DNA of 64,000 nt from Zopfochytrium polystomum (lineage: Eukaryota > Chytridiomycota > Chytridiomycetes > Chytridiales > Chytridiaceae): the NCBI GenBank assembly GCA_025765615.1, contig JAIVFJ010000099.1, positions 62,001 through 126,000 on the forward strand. Reading direction: 5' to 3'. Numbering within the stretch: position 1 is the first letter of the stretch; the number at the start of each line of letters is the position of its first letter. Below, in pieces: positions 34,219 to 45,724 of the stretch. The position numbers were made by a program, and so were the translations under genes. Below the pieces are notes generated by a model. The model saw only the letters and a list, made by a program, of their open reading frames with translations. It was not told the DNA's origin and ran no database searches.

Positions 34219-37200
34219 TTACTCGGCCTTCTCCTTCGCATCCTTCCCGTCGCCCGTCGTCTCCACCTCCGGCACGCCGACAAGCAAGAACCGCTCAATC
34301 GCCCACGCCTCGCACAGCGCGGCCGCCCACGCCCCGGCCGACGCCGAAAGCAGCTTCGCGCCCAACGCCGCCGTTGCGCCCCCTCCGCCGGCGCCGACGC
34401 TTCTCCAGACCCCCAAATGGGACACCGACGCGCGCGCGGCAAAGAAAAACGGCACAACGAGCGCGACGCCGTCGACGCCGCACCACCGGGACGCCAGCCA
34501 GTACTGCGCCGCGGGGTACGCGGCGTCGATCAGCGCGCCGCGCGCGATCGAGAGCAGCGACTCGCGCGCGCTGTCTGTCGCGAGTGTGTTAGTGGTCGCG
34601 TGGAACAGGAGTAACTGGACAAGCGCGAGGAGCGCCGCGGCGGCCGCGCGGCGCGACGCGCGCCGCGTGCCTGGGCGGGTGTACGCGAGGACGTGGTGGA
34701 CGAGCGCGTTCGTGAGGGACGCGCTGATCATGGTCTCCAGGAAGTCGCGGGCGGCTTTGACGAAGGAGAAGAAGGAGGAAGAAGAAGAGGCGGGAGAAAG
34801 GTCAAGGTGTACGGCGTAGACCGTCACCGAGCCGCCGGTCGTTGAGCGCAGAAAGGTGGGGACGAGCAAGTTCTCGACGAGCGACTTGGGGGCGAGCAGG
34901 AACAGCGCGGGGCAGACGAGGAGCGGCACGTCGCGAGGGAGCGAGAAGCGACGGGCGACCCGCGCGTCCCACCGCCGGTACGTGAACGGCGGGGCCAACT
35001 GCGTAACGAGAAAGCTCATGGACAAGCTTCCGAGACCCCCTCCCAGCGCGTTCGTGAACGCCTTGAACAGCACCTGCGGCCCGATCGGAACGGCCGGGTC
35101 GAGCGCCGTGAGCGAGTTGGGGAGGTTCAGCACGGCCTCGGTGACGTTCGCCAGCACGATCACGGCGAAAAACGCGGCAATCCAGCGCCGCTGAATGCCT
35201 TGCCGCGCGACTTGGCGAAAGTACGCGATCATCAGTCCGAGAACCAGAAAGGTCGCGGCCGTTCCTGCCGCAATCCTGAAAGGCGCGAGGTGATTCTGGC
35301 TCGCCTGCTGGCTCTGCCTGTACTGCTGGGAATGCTGCAGCACCGTTGAAAACGCGGCGACCCTGTTGTCCGACACTCTGACTTGATGGACAACCTTAGC
35401 GTCCAGCGGAAGCCCCTCGTAACGCAGGTCGGCGAAATGTACTTCCCAGTCGCGGCGGGCGGGGAGGTTGCTGGCCGCCGTCTTTTCCAAGCGAATGCGG
35501 TCCCTCTCGAGCCCGAGACCGCTGCACGCTTGAGCGGAGCCGCCGCCGCCGCCGTTCTCGCCGCCCGGTCCGCAGCCCAGGAACTCGACCGCCAGGTCGA
35601 CGGCGTTCGACTGGTCGACGTGGGCGCCGGGCGCGCCCAGGGCGACCGCGTGGCGGAACGACGCGAGGCGGCCGCGAAAGTCCCAGACGGCCTCGAACGA
35701 CTCTTGCCGGGCACGCAGCCTGCTGTTCAGGGCGGAGTGGGCGTCTTCGCCGGCGCCGCTGAAGAGCGCCGGGGACGAGGACGAGGAGGATTTTGCGTCG
35801 GCGGCGTCGGCGGCGTCGCCAAACAGGCAGCGCGTGTGGACGATCCACCCGGACTTTGCAAAGAACGGTTCGTCCAGCAGCAGCAAGTCGATATTCGTGT
35901 CCTTGTTGGGTCCGCGGACGTGCCGCAGCAGGAAGAACGGGTCCACGTCCTCGCGCACATTGACGAGCGCGACCGTGTACCACGGTGACCCGGGCGGCGG
36001 CGGGGTTACCCCCGTGGCCGCAAGCAAGGCCGACGCGGCGCCGGCCCACTCGCGGGCGGTCGACGACGAGCGAGCCAGTGCGTGCCGCGTGGCGGGCGCC
36101 ATGTGGGTGAGGTTCATCGTCGCCTGGAGCGCCAAAGTCGACTGCAGCGCGTCCTGCGGGGTGGTCTGCACGACCTGGTAGACGTCGATTTTGCGCGGGT
36201 TGCGGGCGAAGAGGACGACGGCGAGGGAGCCCGCAGCGAGCAGGAGCGCGGGGCGACGGAGGGACGCCGGGGCGCGCAGCATCGCTTTGTACCAAAGATC
36301 CGCGTCCCCCGCGGCCGCGGAAGCGCTTTTCTTTGCCGCGGCGGCGGCGTCGGCTGCGGAGGCTAAGACGTCGGCGTTGCTGGCCGAAAGGTCTGAGTAG
36401 CACACAACGGGCGGCGGCGGCGGCGCGACGACGGCGGTCGCCGAAAACTCTGACACGAACGTCGGGATGCACAAAGCCAGCGGGCCGACAAGGAACAGTG
36501 CCACCAGCGCTTGGCTTCCAAAGAAGATTGCCGGGTTTGCGCTCAAGACGGTGCGCGCCATAAGCACGAGATCGTAGTGGAAATGAACGAGGAAACATGG
36601 TAGGAGGCCGTATTCAATGTAGAGCATGCCGTACATAACGGAAGGCAGAAATAGTTCGACGATACGCGCGTAGCTTGGCTGCATAGCGTAGAATGCGTGG
36701 CAGCCGCCGAAAACAAGAGCCTGGACGACGATCCCAAGCACAATAAAAGTCTGACGCATACCGACGCGCTTTCCCAGTAGGGTGAAGCCAGAGATAATCA
36801 CTGCTCGGAATATGGCCTCTTCAAACAAGCCAGCAGAAAAGGCCATGGCCGTGGGGCCGATACCGGGAAAGTAGGAAGCGACGGCGTTCGGGTTGGTGAG
36901 GTTTTGAGTGGGCAACCAGAAACCAAAGTACTGCGTCGCGATCCAATAAAAGAGCTCCACGAACAGCATTTTGATGGGTACAAGCACTGAGGCGACGAAA
37001 ACCTGTTCCGCGACGATTGGATGGGGTCGACCAGAGAAGAGGGAGCCAACCGCAAAAGAGAGAGCGGGAAGGCGTGGAAATGCCCGAGCGGTAAGACCGT
37101 CCGCGATGCTCAGGCAAAACGACGTCATAAGAGGATTAACCGCTGTTGATGACAGTACGATCGACAAAGCAGTGACCAAAAAGGATAGCCTCGATACAGA

Positions 37201-38163
37201 CGTATTGTACTGAAACCATATTTGGTTGAGGTCGCTCAGGTTGCCGAGGAAAGTGAGCGCCGTGTACAACGCCGCAACACGCAAGGGGAAGCGGAAGCGA
37301 AGCTCTTTGTTTCGGTACAGGTGCCAGAGCCCCGCAGTGAAGGCGAGGGCGGCGAAAACCGCCACGGCCATCGTCGCAATTTTGGTGATGTTCTCGTTGC
37401 TGGCGCGCAGCCGCGTCATCCGAAGCTTGTGGTCGGGAGGCACGAGATAATCGGTGCTCACTTTCGTGACTTTGTCACCCTTGACCTCGACGGCGGCAAA
37501 GAAAGTGGCCTCGCCGAGGCGGACGTCCTTGTCCTCGAACTGGATAGAATGGTCCTGGCGCAGCGACTTTGACACCGACGCCACCGCGTGGGACGACACG
37601 GACAAGTTGAGCGGGGCCAGCCACGGAAAGCTCTCTCGGAGAAAGTCGGCGGCCGCCGCAACGGCTTCGTCGCGGGACAGGGTCGGCAGCGCGGTGGACT
37701 CGTTCAGAGAAGCGCGGAACGACACGACCCTGCCGTCGGCGGCGGCGACGAGGAAGCTTGTCTCTTCAAACTCGAGCTCCTTGAAGACGCGGACGTGCCA
37801 GGCGTGGAAGGGCACCAGCGCGTCGTCGGCGCGCGCGTAGGCCGCAAACGCCGCGCGGCCGCCGCCGCTCAGCTCGAGGTACGAGCCGAGCTGGGTCGAG
37901 CTTTCGTAGCGCGAGGCGACGGCGACGCCGCCGTCGGGAGCACCAAGCAGCAACGGCGACAGCGGGGGCAGGGCGGCGCGTTTGGCAAAGTCGAGGGCGA
38001 TTGCTTCTGCGCCGGCGGCTGTGACGCCGCCGTTGCGGCCGACGCGGGCGACGGCGGGGAAGGCGATGGAGTCGAGCACGACGCAGCCTACGGTGGCGGC
38101 GACTGCGGCCACGACGGCGGCAACCGTTACGACTGCGCGGCGCGGGCGGCGGCGGAGAGGCAT
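34219..38163 (-). CDS. CPBP-family intramembrane protease with internal duplication, single exon
   Basis: One uninterrupted 1,314-aa ORF from ATG 38163. An N-terminal anchor (AVVTVAAVVAAVAATVGCVVL) leads into an extracytosolic domain. A multi-spanning region follows with the CPBP/Abi catalytic motifs: FEEAIFR (EExxxR) near residue 445, FGGCHAFY near 490 and LVHFHYD near 530. From about residue 640 the plan repeats: another extracytosolic domain (YQVVQTTPQDAL...), then hydrophobic helices (TAATFLVLGLMIAYF; IAAFFAVIVLANVTEAVL). The segment in the EExxxR position reads DFLETMISASLTNAL. The second half therefore looks catalytically dead. CPBP proteins include CAAX prenyl proteases and bacterial peptide-processing enzymes; the substrate here is unknown. 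ATG 38457 is rejected because the extension is homopolymer-coded. Confidence 0.75.
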   Translation of the reverse strand: MPLRRRPRRAVVTVAAVVAAVAATVGCVVLDSIAFPAVARVGRNGGVTAAGAEAIALDFAKRAALPPLSPLLLGAPDGGVAVASRYESSTQLGSYLELSGGGRAAFAAYARADDALVPFHAWHVRVFKELEFEETSFLVAAADGRVVSFRASLNESTALPTLSRDEAVAAAADFLRESFPWLAPLNLSVSSHAVASVSKSLRQDHSIQFEDKDVRLGEATFFAAVEVKGDKVTKVSTDYLVPPDHKLRMTRLRASNENITKIATMAVAVFAALAFTAGLWHLYRNKELRFRFPLRVAALYTALTFLGNLSDLNQIWFQYNTSVSRLSFLVTALSIVLSSTAVNPLMTSFCLSIADGLTARAFPRLPALSFAVGSLFSGRPHPIVAEQVFVASVLVPIKMLFVELFYWIATQYFGFWLPTQNLTNPNAVASYFPGIGPTAMAFSAGLFEEAIFRAVIISGFTLLGKRVGMRQTFIVLGIVVQALVFGGCHAFYAMQPSYARIVELFLPSVMYGMLYIEYGLLPCFLVHFHYDLVLMARTVLSANPAIFFGSQALVALFLVGPLALCIPTFVSEFSATAVVAPPPPPVVCYSDLSASNADVLASAADAAAAAKKSASAAAGDADLWYKAMLRAPASLRRPALLLAAGSLAVVLFARNPRKIDVYQVVQTTPQDALQSTLALQATMNLTHMAPATRHALARSSSTAREWAGAASALLAATGVTPPPPGSPWYTVALVNVREDVDPFFLLRHVRGPNKDTNIDLLLLDEPFFAKSGWIVHTRCLFGDAADAADAKSSSSSSPALFSGAGEDAHSALNSRLRARQESFEAVWDFRGRLASFRHAVALGAPGAHVDQSNAVDLAVEFLGCGPGGENGGGGGSAQACSGLGLERDRIRLEKTAASNLPARRDWEVHFADLRYEGLPLDAKVVHQVRVSDNRVAAFSTVLQHSQQYRQSQQASQNHLAPFRIAAGTAATFLVLGLMIAYFRQVARQGIQRRWIAAFFAVIVLANVTEAVLNLPNSLTALDPAVPIGPQVLFKAFTNALGGGLGSLSMSFLVTQLAPPFTYRRWDARVARRFSLPRDVPLLVCPALFLLAPKSLVENLLVPTFLRSTTGGSVTVYAVHLDLSPASSSSSFFSFVKAARDFLETMISASLTNALVHHVLAYTRPGTRRASRRAAAAALLALVQLLLFHATTNTLATDSARESLLSIARGALIDAAYPAAQYWLASRWCGVDGVALVVPFFFAARASVSHLGVWRSVGAGGGGATAALGAKLLSASAGAWAAALCEAWAIERFLLVGVPEVETTGDGKDAKEKAE

Positions 38164-39227
38164 GACTGATCGAACTGGATTTGACTTTCTTTTTTTTTTT
38201 TTTTTTTTTTTTTTTTGTTCTTTTTTGCTCACTTTTGTTTGTGCACGGCTTTTTGTGCAACCTGGAACAAGAATTTTTTTACGCCCAAAAATGGGGCGCG
38301 CCCAGTCGCAGACCCCAGCGCCGCGCCTGGGCAATCTCACCTTCCTTCTGCAAGTGGAACCTGAATGACTTGTGTGGATCGCAACGCAAAAAAAAAAATT
38401 GAGACAAAAAATTAACGAGACCCCCGAAAGAAACCGAAACTCGATCCCCGACAGCAAAACTCAAACGCACCTCCTAAGCCCAATCCTTCCGTGAATCGAA
38501 GCGTTCGCGAAAATAAAAAAAAATTTAGCGAAAAACAGTCTGTTCACACCATCCTCAATACACACACACACACACACACATGCCCACCCGCCATCGATCG
38601 CTGCATTACCCACTTGCAGACCGCAAAATACCCACCTCCCCCTCCCACTCCCCCTAGCGGGGACTTGAGCACCGACGTCTGACACAACCAGCGCTGCATG
38701 AACCCACTTTGCTGTCCCACCACGCTGGGCGCCGCGTGGTGCGGCTCGAGGCCTACGCCCCACGGTGGATGCGCGGCGGCGATGATGCGGCGAAGACAGG
38801 GAAGCGGCGGCAGCAATGTGGTGTGAAGGAAGAGGAGGACAGGGCGGGGGGGAAGCCTGATTCACCTGGGCATGTGGGAAACTCTGAACCCTCGCAAACA
38901 CTTTGACCTATGCAAAACACAAGCAGGGTCTGCCATAAATGGAGTGACCAATCAGGGGTGTCTAACTTTGGAGGCCAATTGAACTGCGTAAAGAAGCTGT
39001 AGAGAGCTGCGTAATATCTTGTTGGAAAGAGGAGATTCAGAGCTTTCAAATGCACTATTGCACGCCCAGATTGAATGGCAGAGTCAGCTGGGAGAGGGTG
39101 CGGAAAATTTTTGGCCCCCAAACAAGAAGGTTTCAAAAGTGCTGATTCTGTTTGTTGGCGTTGGTAGAGATTGATGTTCTGAGCTAGAATCTGTGGTTGA
39201 TGCAGCCAGATAGCTTGCATGCTGTTG
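38164..39227. other. Intergenic: promoter side of CPBP gene and unknown repeat
   Basis: T-rich run at about 38,188-38,216, a CA run at about 38,562-38,580 and no convincing ORF. A minus-strand reading of 39,379-38,753 is open but lacks recognisable coding features. Confidence 0.4.
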
Positions 39228-39275
39228 TGTAAACAGTCTACTCTGAGTGAGTGAGTGGAAGGAGTGTGAGGACGA
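39228..39275 (-). mobile_element. Copia LTR 3' end fragment
   Basis: TGTAAACAGTCTACTCTGAG followed by GTGAGTGAGTGG matches the reverse complement of the copia LTR terminus. Only about 48 bp remain. Confidence 0.6.
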
Positions 39276-39539
39276 CAGGCTGTCGAGCCTGTGACCTCAA
39301 ATAAATTAAGTGTATACCCACTTTTTAACTGGTAATTGTGAGGATTACCACCCCGTCTCGACCCGCGTTTTGCTGGCAAAACGTGACTAGGCTTGGATTC
39401 CTACTCTCTTATTATTTATTGGGTTTCCATACGGCCTCTGACTGGCTCCGTATGTCTGCCTCTGAGCTCTACTATTATTATTTATTATTGGTGATGTTGC
39501 AGACAGAAAGACTCAGTCTTGAATCTAATTGCTGATACA

Positions 39540-39612
39540 AGGCTCCCTTGCTCAGTGGTTAGAGCACTCCCTTCAATTGGGAAGGTGCCAAGTTTGAGAC
39601 ATGCTAGTTAAC
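39540..39612 (+). repeat. tRNA-like head of a possible SINE
   Basis: GCTCAGTGGTTAGAGC forms a D-arm/A-box. A TCCC-loop-GGGA arm with a 7-nt loop follows, then a weak B-box (AGTTTGAGACA). Folding is imperfect (no good acceptor or T stem), so a functional tRNA is unlikely and a tRNA-derived SINE is preferred. Confidence 0.4.
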
Positions 39613-40276
39613 AGACTGAGCAGAAATGCAAAGTCCTACTATGCCTGGCCAATGGCCCCTCACTTTTGGAAATGACTTAGGACTGAAACACTTCTGTGGG
39701 AGAAGTGCTAAGCCCAGATGGACAGAGTTAACAAGATCATGGCAGAGCTAACAAGCCCTACCACCTGCTACCATGATGTATTACCTCATAAAAGGGTATG
39801 AGATCACAGGAGTTTTCCTTATCTTTTCATTGGTGATTTTACTTATTTTTTCAATTAGTAATTTATCCTGTTTTTCCTGTTTTTCCTGTTTTCTCTTTTA
39901 TTTCTTCCTTGTTGTCTCTGTCTGTGCCTTTCCTTTCTTGTGTGGTTGTGAGTGACTGTCTTCTTATCTGTACCAATCATTTCTTGCCAGCCCTCTCCAC
40001 TCTGTTCGCCAAGAAATGCCCCATGATTCTCTGGCTGTTTTCCTTGTTTGGCTGCCACAGCCCCATTTCTTGGTGATTCACTCCTCCCATTCCTTTCTAT
40101 TTTATTTATTGTTTTGCTGTTTTGTATTTGTTTTTCCTCCTTTTTCCCTCCTCCCTGGTGATTCCAACCCTTTACTATTTAAGCTGCTGCCCCCCGTCTT
40201 GTTGAGTGTGTGAACTTGTGCCTGAAGTTGCCTTGCCTGCCCTTTTCTTCCTGACTGTATGTAGAGCTGACGGTGG

Positions 40277-40352
40277 CAGCCCCCTGGTGTGTGACAGGAG
40301 GTTGAAGTCCTCTTGGCCATCATGGCAGCGTGCTGGGTTCAAGCCCCAGTGC
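40277..40352 (+). repeat. Second tRNA-like segment
   Basis: CTGGG-TTCAAGC-CCCAG is a perfect 5-bp T-stem with 7-nt loop (B-box GGTTCAAGCC). GGTG near the 5' side can pair with CACC at the 3' side. The D and anticodon arms are weak. It may be a degenerate tRNA gene or SINE. Confidence 0.35.
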
Positions 40353-41429
40353 ACCTCACCATTTCTGCATACTGCTTAGGTTGGACTGGGTAGGAGCCAC
40401 TTGGTGATGGAAGGATGGAGGGTAAATCTGTGGTGGTGCCTCTCGGTTCCTGTCAATACATCTAGTCAAATCCAGGTCTCTCAAGGTGATATGAATGAGC
40501 TGGCTGGTCAGGTACTGCTGCAGGAATGGTCTCAGGTATGCCCCCTCCTCCCTGGTTGTTGGCTCCTGTGGCCTCTGGTGGGCCTGGTCTTCACTGGGTT
40601 CAGACCCTCTTTCTCTCAGATTAATGCCTGTGATGTCATGGTGCCACATTTGGGTGAGGGAGTGGGTGTTAACCTTCCTTGCTTCTAAGATAGGGAATTC
40701 CTCTGGCTTGGTGAAGCAGATGTCTGTGTCCTAGTAGGATGAAGTAAGAAGAGTCCCACTGTCTCCCACCCCTGTGTGCCCCCTCCTTGGATTGAGTTGG
40801 AACTTCTCCTTGGAGTGAGACAAGTTGTGTCTGGTTCTGTTAAGTGGAAAACAGTTCTGATTTAATTCAAAGGACACCTCTGCACGCTAACTGTTCCTTG
40901 TGTTTGCCCTCTGTGTCCAACCCCCTCCAACTTAGGGCTTGTCTTTGACAGAGAGGGAGCCTTGCTCCATGGTGGTGGCTCCAACAGACCAGGGTCTGGC
41001 CACTTTCCTCCCCACTCTCTTGTCTTCTTCAGGTGGATTGGAGTGCTGCACTTAGTGCCGCTCCCTGGAGCTTGCTGCATCTTGCGCCTCCAGCATTGTT
41101 ACCAGATTTCCCTGTCCCCTTTGGCTTTGGCTTTTGCCTCCCATTAGGCCCACTCTGTGTCATGGACCAGAGAACCCTGTACATTCTTTGCTAGTGTGCC
41201 ACCTTTTCACAGTTGCCTTTGGTCTGAGTGTGAGAGTCTTCTCTTTGTGTGTAGTAAGAGTTTTCTTTGTGTTTCTTGGGCTTCTTAAGACTCCAAATAC
41301 ATTGTCCTGTCTAGTGACCCCTAGACATCTCCTTTTTGCCCTTTTTCACTTTTCAGGATTGGTATTTAGGCCATTGCTCTATTTGCCAACCATAGCCCAG
41401 GGTGAGGATTTAGAGAGCACAGTCTCACA

Positions 41430-41808
41430 GGAGTGAATGAAGTGGAGATGTGTTTGTGGGTGGTCCTTCTCCCCAACTTGGAGAGAAAGAGAAAAAAAAC
41501 TCTATTATGAATTATTGATACATAATGATGATTTGCAAAATGGAATAGTTGCTGGGCAAGCGTGACTGGCACAGGGGAAAACCTCTCCTACATTATCTGC
41601 TTGAGCAGAGGAGGAGGAAAACTGTTGACACTGGGTTTCTGTTCCACTTAATACTCGGAGTATTTGTCAACAGCACAAGCTTGCGCCCAGGTCTGCATTG
41701 GCAGTGGCTCGCTCTCCCATGGGCATCGTGAGAACGATAACTGACAGTCACAATAGGTTCGGGTCTGTCTTTGGCCTCTTGCTGCTAACCAGTCAGTTCT
41801 GCCTAACA
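41430..41808 (-). mobile_element. Solo copia LTR
   Basis: Reverse complement of the TGTTAGGC... LTR. It begins at 41,808 and lacks the last ~35 bp of the 3' end. Internal match includes TTGGAGAGAAAGAG and GAGGAGGAGGAAAACTGTTG. Confidence 0.75.
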
Positions 41809-43588
41809 GCACCATATGGTTTTCCCATTTTGCCCAACTCTTTGGTTGGGTTCTGCACGTATGCGTGTGCCTTTGAGTAAGTCTGCAGAGGGGCTTTAGC
41901 TTCCTTACTGTAACAGCAAGTTGCGGATATTATCTAGTTCGTAATTGAACTCCTCTTGCGAGGCCTGGGCCATGTGGTGCAAACTGCGCAGCGCCAGCTG
42001 GGTCCAACAACAATTAGTTCATATTCATCGAAGATAAAATGTGAGAGCCAGTAGGTATAAAAAAAATGTTTTCTGGGTGGGCTAATTTTCTTACTTTGCA
42101 ACTTGATGGTGATCATGACTCTGGTTGACAGATTTATTTGGGAATGATTGCGTACACCAAAGGCAATTTCCACCAGTTTATTGTCATATTGAGCTTAGTT
42201 GTTAGGTGGAACGGACTGGATTAAGTCTTCATAGTGGAGAAATAGAGAAAAGTTATGGAAACAACTGGAATTTATCTTAAGTTCGCATAGGTTCACGTGT
42301 CACATATAAAAAAATGTAATGTGTAAAATGTCTCATAGTTAAAGTAAGAGCCTAAACCTTGTGTGCGCGTATCTCATATACCCAGAACATGCTTGACTTG
42401 GCCGCCTCCCAACCTAAATACCCACCAACTTCCTTGGCGACCGTGAGAGAAGCGCCCTCTCAGATGTTCTTTGACTTTGAGAAGGGGCACGCACGCCTCC
42501 TGCATGCGTTTATACTTATTCCGTCCGCGTTTCTCCTCTTTTCTTTGTGAGTTTGTTCATTTGTGTGTGTGTGTGTGTCGTGTCTGCATATTCTGGGGCA
42601 GAAAAGAGAAAAAAAAAAAAAAAAAAAAAACAAAAAGCGAGGCCAGCGCGTCCTGGCGAAACACCCGGGCCGGAAATGGGGTGCTTGTTTGTTGTTTTTT
42701 TCTTTTTTCTTTCCTGGTCGGTCTCCCAGCACCGCGCACCCAATCAGCGTCTTCGCCATCAATGAATCCGAAATTTCGCGCCCCCGACACGAGTCAGTCA
42801 TGTGACCGCCTCGCAGCCAACAATTTGGCTCTGTCTGTATGTCTGTTTGTCTGTCTGTCTGCCTGTCTGTCTGTCTTTCGCATAGTGCACAGTGCCCTCA
42901 GCTGTGTGGCTGTTTTCCTATTTGTGTAGTTAGTCCCTTTTGTTTCCCCTTTCGGTAAATTCAAAAAGAAAGGTTTGTTTTTCTTTGTTTATTTTTTGTT
43001 GTTCCCAAGTCGTTTTCCTCACATGACATCACACTCGTGTTTGTCTCCGCTGCACTCGACCCTCCTTTTTTGTTCACGCGACCATAGACAGAGGAATGCA
43101 GAGTGTGTCTGTCTTAGCGGGATCCTCAGGGAGACGAGACAGGAAAAGAGAAAAGAAATGCGCAAACACTGCAAGAAGGCAACAAAACCATCTCTCTCTC
43201 TCTCTCTCTGTCTCTCACTCTCTCTCTCTCTCTGTCTCACACACACACACACTCTCTCTCTCTCTCTCTCTCTCTCCTGTCAGCCCTCAGCCATCAATCA
43301 TTGCAATATCTTGGCTGGATTTCATTGCCTGTCCTCACTCACTAGATTTTCATTCAGGCGGGCCCTTTCGGTCGTTCCCGCAAAAGTATCGTCATCTGGG
43401 GCAGCTTCATTAGGCAGCATCAGCATCAAGCACGCCCACTCTCGCTTTTTCAAAACCGAGGCGCACCAGCAAGTGTTTTGCGCTACGTCTCTGCATCGTC
43501 AGCAATCATCAACCACCAGCATCAGCAGGCCTCCGCCACTGCCTAGACCCACCCACACCTACATTGGTCCTACTTTCCCGACGCAGCC
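41809..43588. other. Intergenic: upstream of secreted-protein gene
   Basis: Contains an A-rich run at about 42,608-42,630, GTCT repeats at 42,838-42,876, and CT/CA microsatellites at 43,190-43,275. ORFs here are repeat-coded and not supported. Confidence 0.5.
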
Positions 43589-45192
43589 ATGCCCCACCCA
43601 TCCTCACCCATCGATCGCACCCATCGCTTCCGCTCAAGTGCCCGCGCACTGATGGCTGGTTTGGCTGCATTCGCGGCTGCCACAATCGCTCCCGCCCAGG
43701 GCGCCTCTGTGAGTAGATGGCTTTCGGACCGATCGTCCAGTCCCCTCCACCTCTTTTCCCTTTTTTCCTCTTTATCGAGCCCTACAAGGAACTCATCATA
43801 AATCAATCCTCGCACACTCACACACACACACATACGCAGACATGCACAGCCGTCCAGCCGGGATCGATTTGCCTTGCGAACTGCGACGGAACGGACAACG
43901 GCATCTTCTTGGCCGTCCCACCGCTCGTGACGGGGCTCACGCTTGGCTCGTTCCAGCTTGACTTTGACTCGGCCAACCCGTACAAGCCCAAAGTCACGAC
44001 AACGGCGGTGGTCGGGCTCTCGCTCCCGGCGGCGTTTTCGTCCATCAACCTGCAGTTCACGGGCGCCGGGGCCAATTTGGCCATTTCGGGCCCGGACGGC
44101 GTGCAGTCGGTGCTCTTGTCGGTCGCTGACTACAACCCGCGCGCGACCGGGTCGTCTGCGACGTCGTCTGTCACGCTGCCCCTGTCCAAGGACAACGGTG
44201 ACACGCTGGGCGTTGTGAACGGAAACACGGCGGCGTTCGGCAACTTTTTGAAAGCCGTCACGCTGCAATCGGGCGACTTCAAGATCCGCCTGCAGGGCTA
44301 CGCCGACACGCGCGCAACCGCCTCTGGCGACGGCAGCTCCGTCGACCTGTGCCTGCGCTACGTTGAGCTCGACCAGACTGCCGCTCTGCAGGGGCTGGGC
44401 GGCCTGACGGACGCAAAGGTCTCCAAGCCCAGCGTCAAGGGCGGCAGCCCAACCAACGGCATCGAGCTGTCCGTGCCGTTGACCATCAACAGCCCGTCCA
44501 GCAACATCTTCCTGAACTCCAACACCGACGCCATCTTCAACCTTGTGTACCAGAACGGCGTCGTCGGAACCGTCCGCGTCCCCAACCTCTCCATCAAGCC
44601 CGGCGTCAACTCGTTCGTCGGCCAAGCTTTCGTTAACCCGGACAAGAACGACGCCGCCGCCGTCGCCGCAACCTCTGCCCTTCTCACCGCCTTCACCGGC
44701 AAGCAGGCCGCCCAGGTCACGGCCACCGGCGGTCGCAGCTCGAACATGCCGTCGCTCGACACAGCCTTTAGCGCCGTGTCCCTCTCCCTCTCCCTCCCGC
44801 CAAACACGCAGGACCTGATCGTGTCGGCTTCCTTCAAGTTCCCCAACCTCCTGACGCTCACGGCAAACGCAAACCTCGTCGCGTTCAACCCGTTCGAAGC
44901 CCCCGCCTCCATCACCTACGTCAAGGGAACGCTCACCTACTCGGGCCAGACCATCGGCACCATCGACACCGCCGTCTCCGGATTCACCCTCCCCGCTGGC
45001 GGGCAGGCTACCAGCCCGTCGCTCACCCTCCACCTCAAGCTCGACATTGCCTCCATCAAGGCGCTGCTCGTCACGCTCGGCGGCAAATCGATCCCCGTGG
45101 ACGTCACCAGCTCGCTCACGATCGACTTTGGCGGTTACTCGACTTCTCTCAGCTACAACCAGAACGGCGTGCCGACCGTGCTGGACCTGTGA
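43589..45192 (+). CDS. Secreted beta-rich protein, LEA/DUF3712-like, two exons
   Basis: Exons 43589-43708 and 43840-45192 give 490 aa. Exon 1 encodes a signal peptide (ALMAGLAAFAAATIAPAQGA); an internal ATG at 43,652 could also serve. The mature part has a Cys-containing start (TCTAVQPGSICLANC), then repeating beta modules. Examples are FLAVPPLVTGLTLGSF and LSVPLTINSPSSNIFLN, the latter followed by FNLVYQNGVVGTVRVPNLSI. The module pattern resembles LEA-2/DUF3712-type proteins common in fungi. It ends LSYNQNGVPTVLDL without an anchor. It has many Ser/Thr but no transmembrane segment, so it is probably extracellular or cell-wall associated. Function unknown. Confidence 0.72.
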
Positions 45193-45691
45193 GCAGGGAG
45201 CGCGGAGGTCCGTGGAGAGTGATGGGATTGGGAGAAAAGGGGTATTGTTGGCTTCGAAAGACGGTTAGAGGGGCCAGGAGAATAAGTTCCGCTGCGTTTT
45301 TAACGGCAGAGCTGTTCATTTTAATTCTTTTTTTTTCTCTCTTCGATTTTTTGGTTTTTCTCCGTCTATGGTTATTCCCGCGAAGTGGTGTGAACAGCGT
45401 CTCCTTCCTCGGCTTTCACGTCTGACTGGCCAGCGTCGTTGTGTGTGTGTGTGTGTGTGTGTGCGTGTCGTTGTTGGTTCTACTAGCTCTCGCACTCTCT
45501 CCCACTCTCTATCTTTCTCCCTCTCACTCTCCACTCTCGTTTCTCTCTCTTTCCCTCTATTCGCTTTTGACTATTTTCTCTGTCTCTCCGCCTGTGCGAG
45601 ACAAGCGTCCTGGTGTGTATATTCGTGGTGCGTGCCTTTTTTTTCTTCCACGTGAGCCCTGAAGAAAGAGATCCAATTTTTTGCAACCAAC

Positions 45692-45724
<33 letters not shown>

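Larger units (their letters stand above)
39276..41429. other. About 2.1 kb of non-coding, T-rich sequence
   Basis: Apart from the two tRNA-like segments I see no gene. TTTTTCCTG repeats occur near 39,870-39,895. Confidence 0.4.

Noticed and set aside
38164..38457. In-frame N-terminal extension of the CPBP protein to 38,457
   Set aside because: It is coded by a T-rich run (poly-Lys) and lacks coding character; ATG 38,163 directly precedes a good membrane anchor.
38753..39379. 208-aa minus-strand ORF
   Set aside because: Crosses a copia LTR fragment, shows no conserved segment and no splice support.
39540..39612. Functional tRNA gene
   Set aside because: A-box is good, but acceptor and T stems do not pair and the B-box is degenerate.
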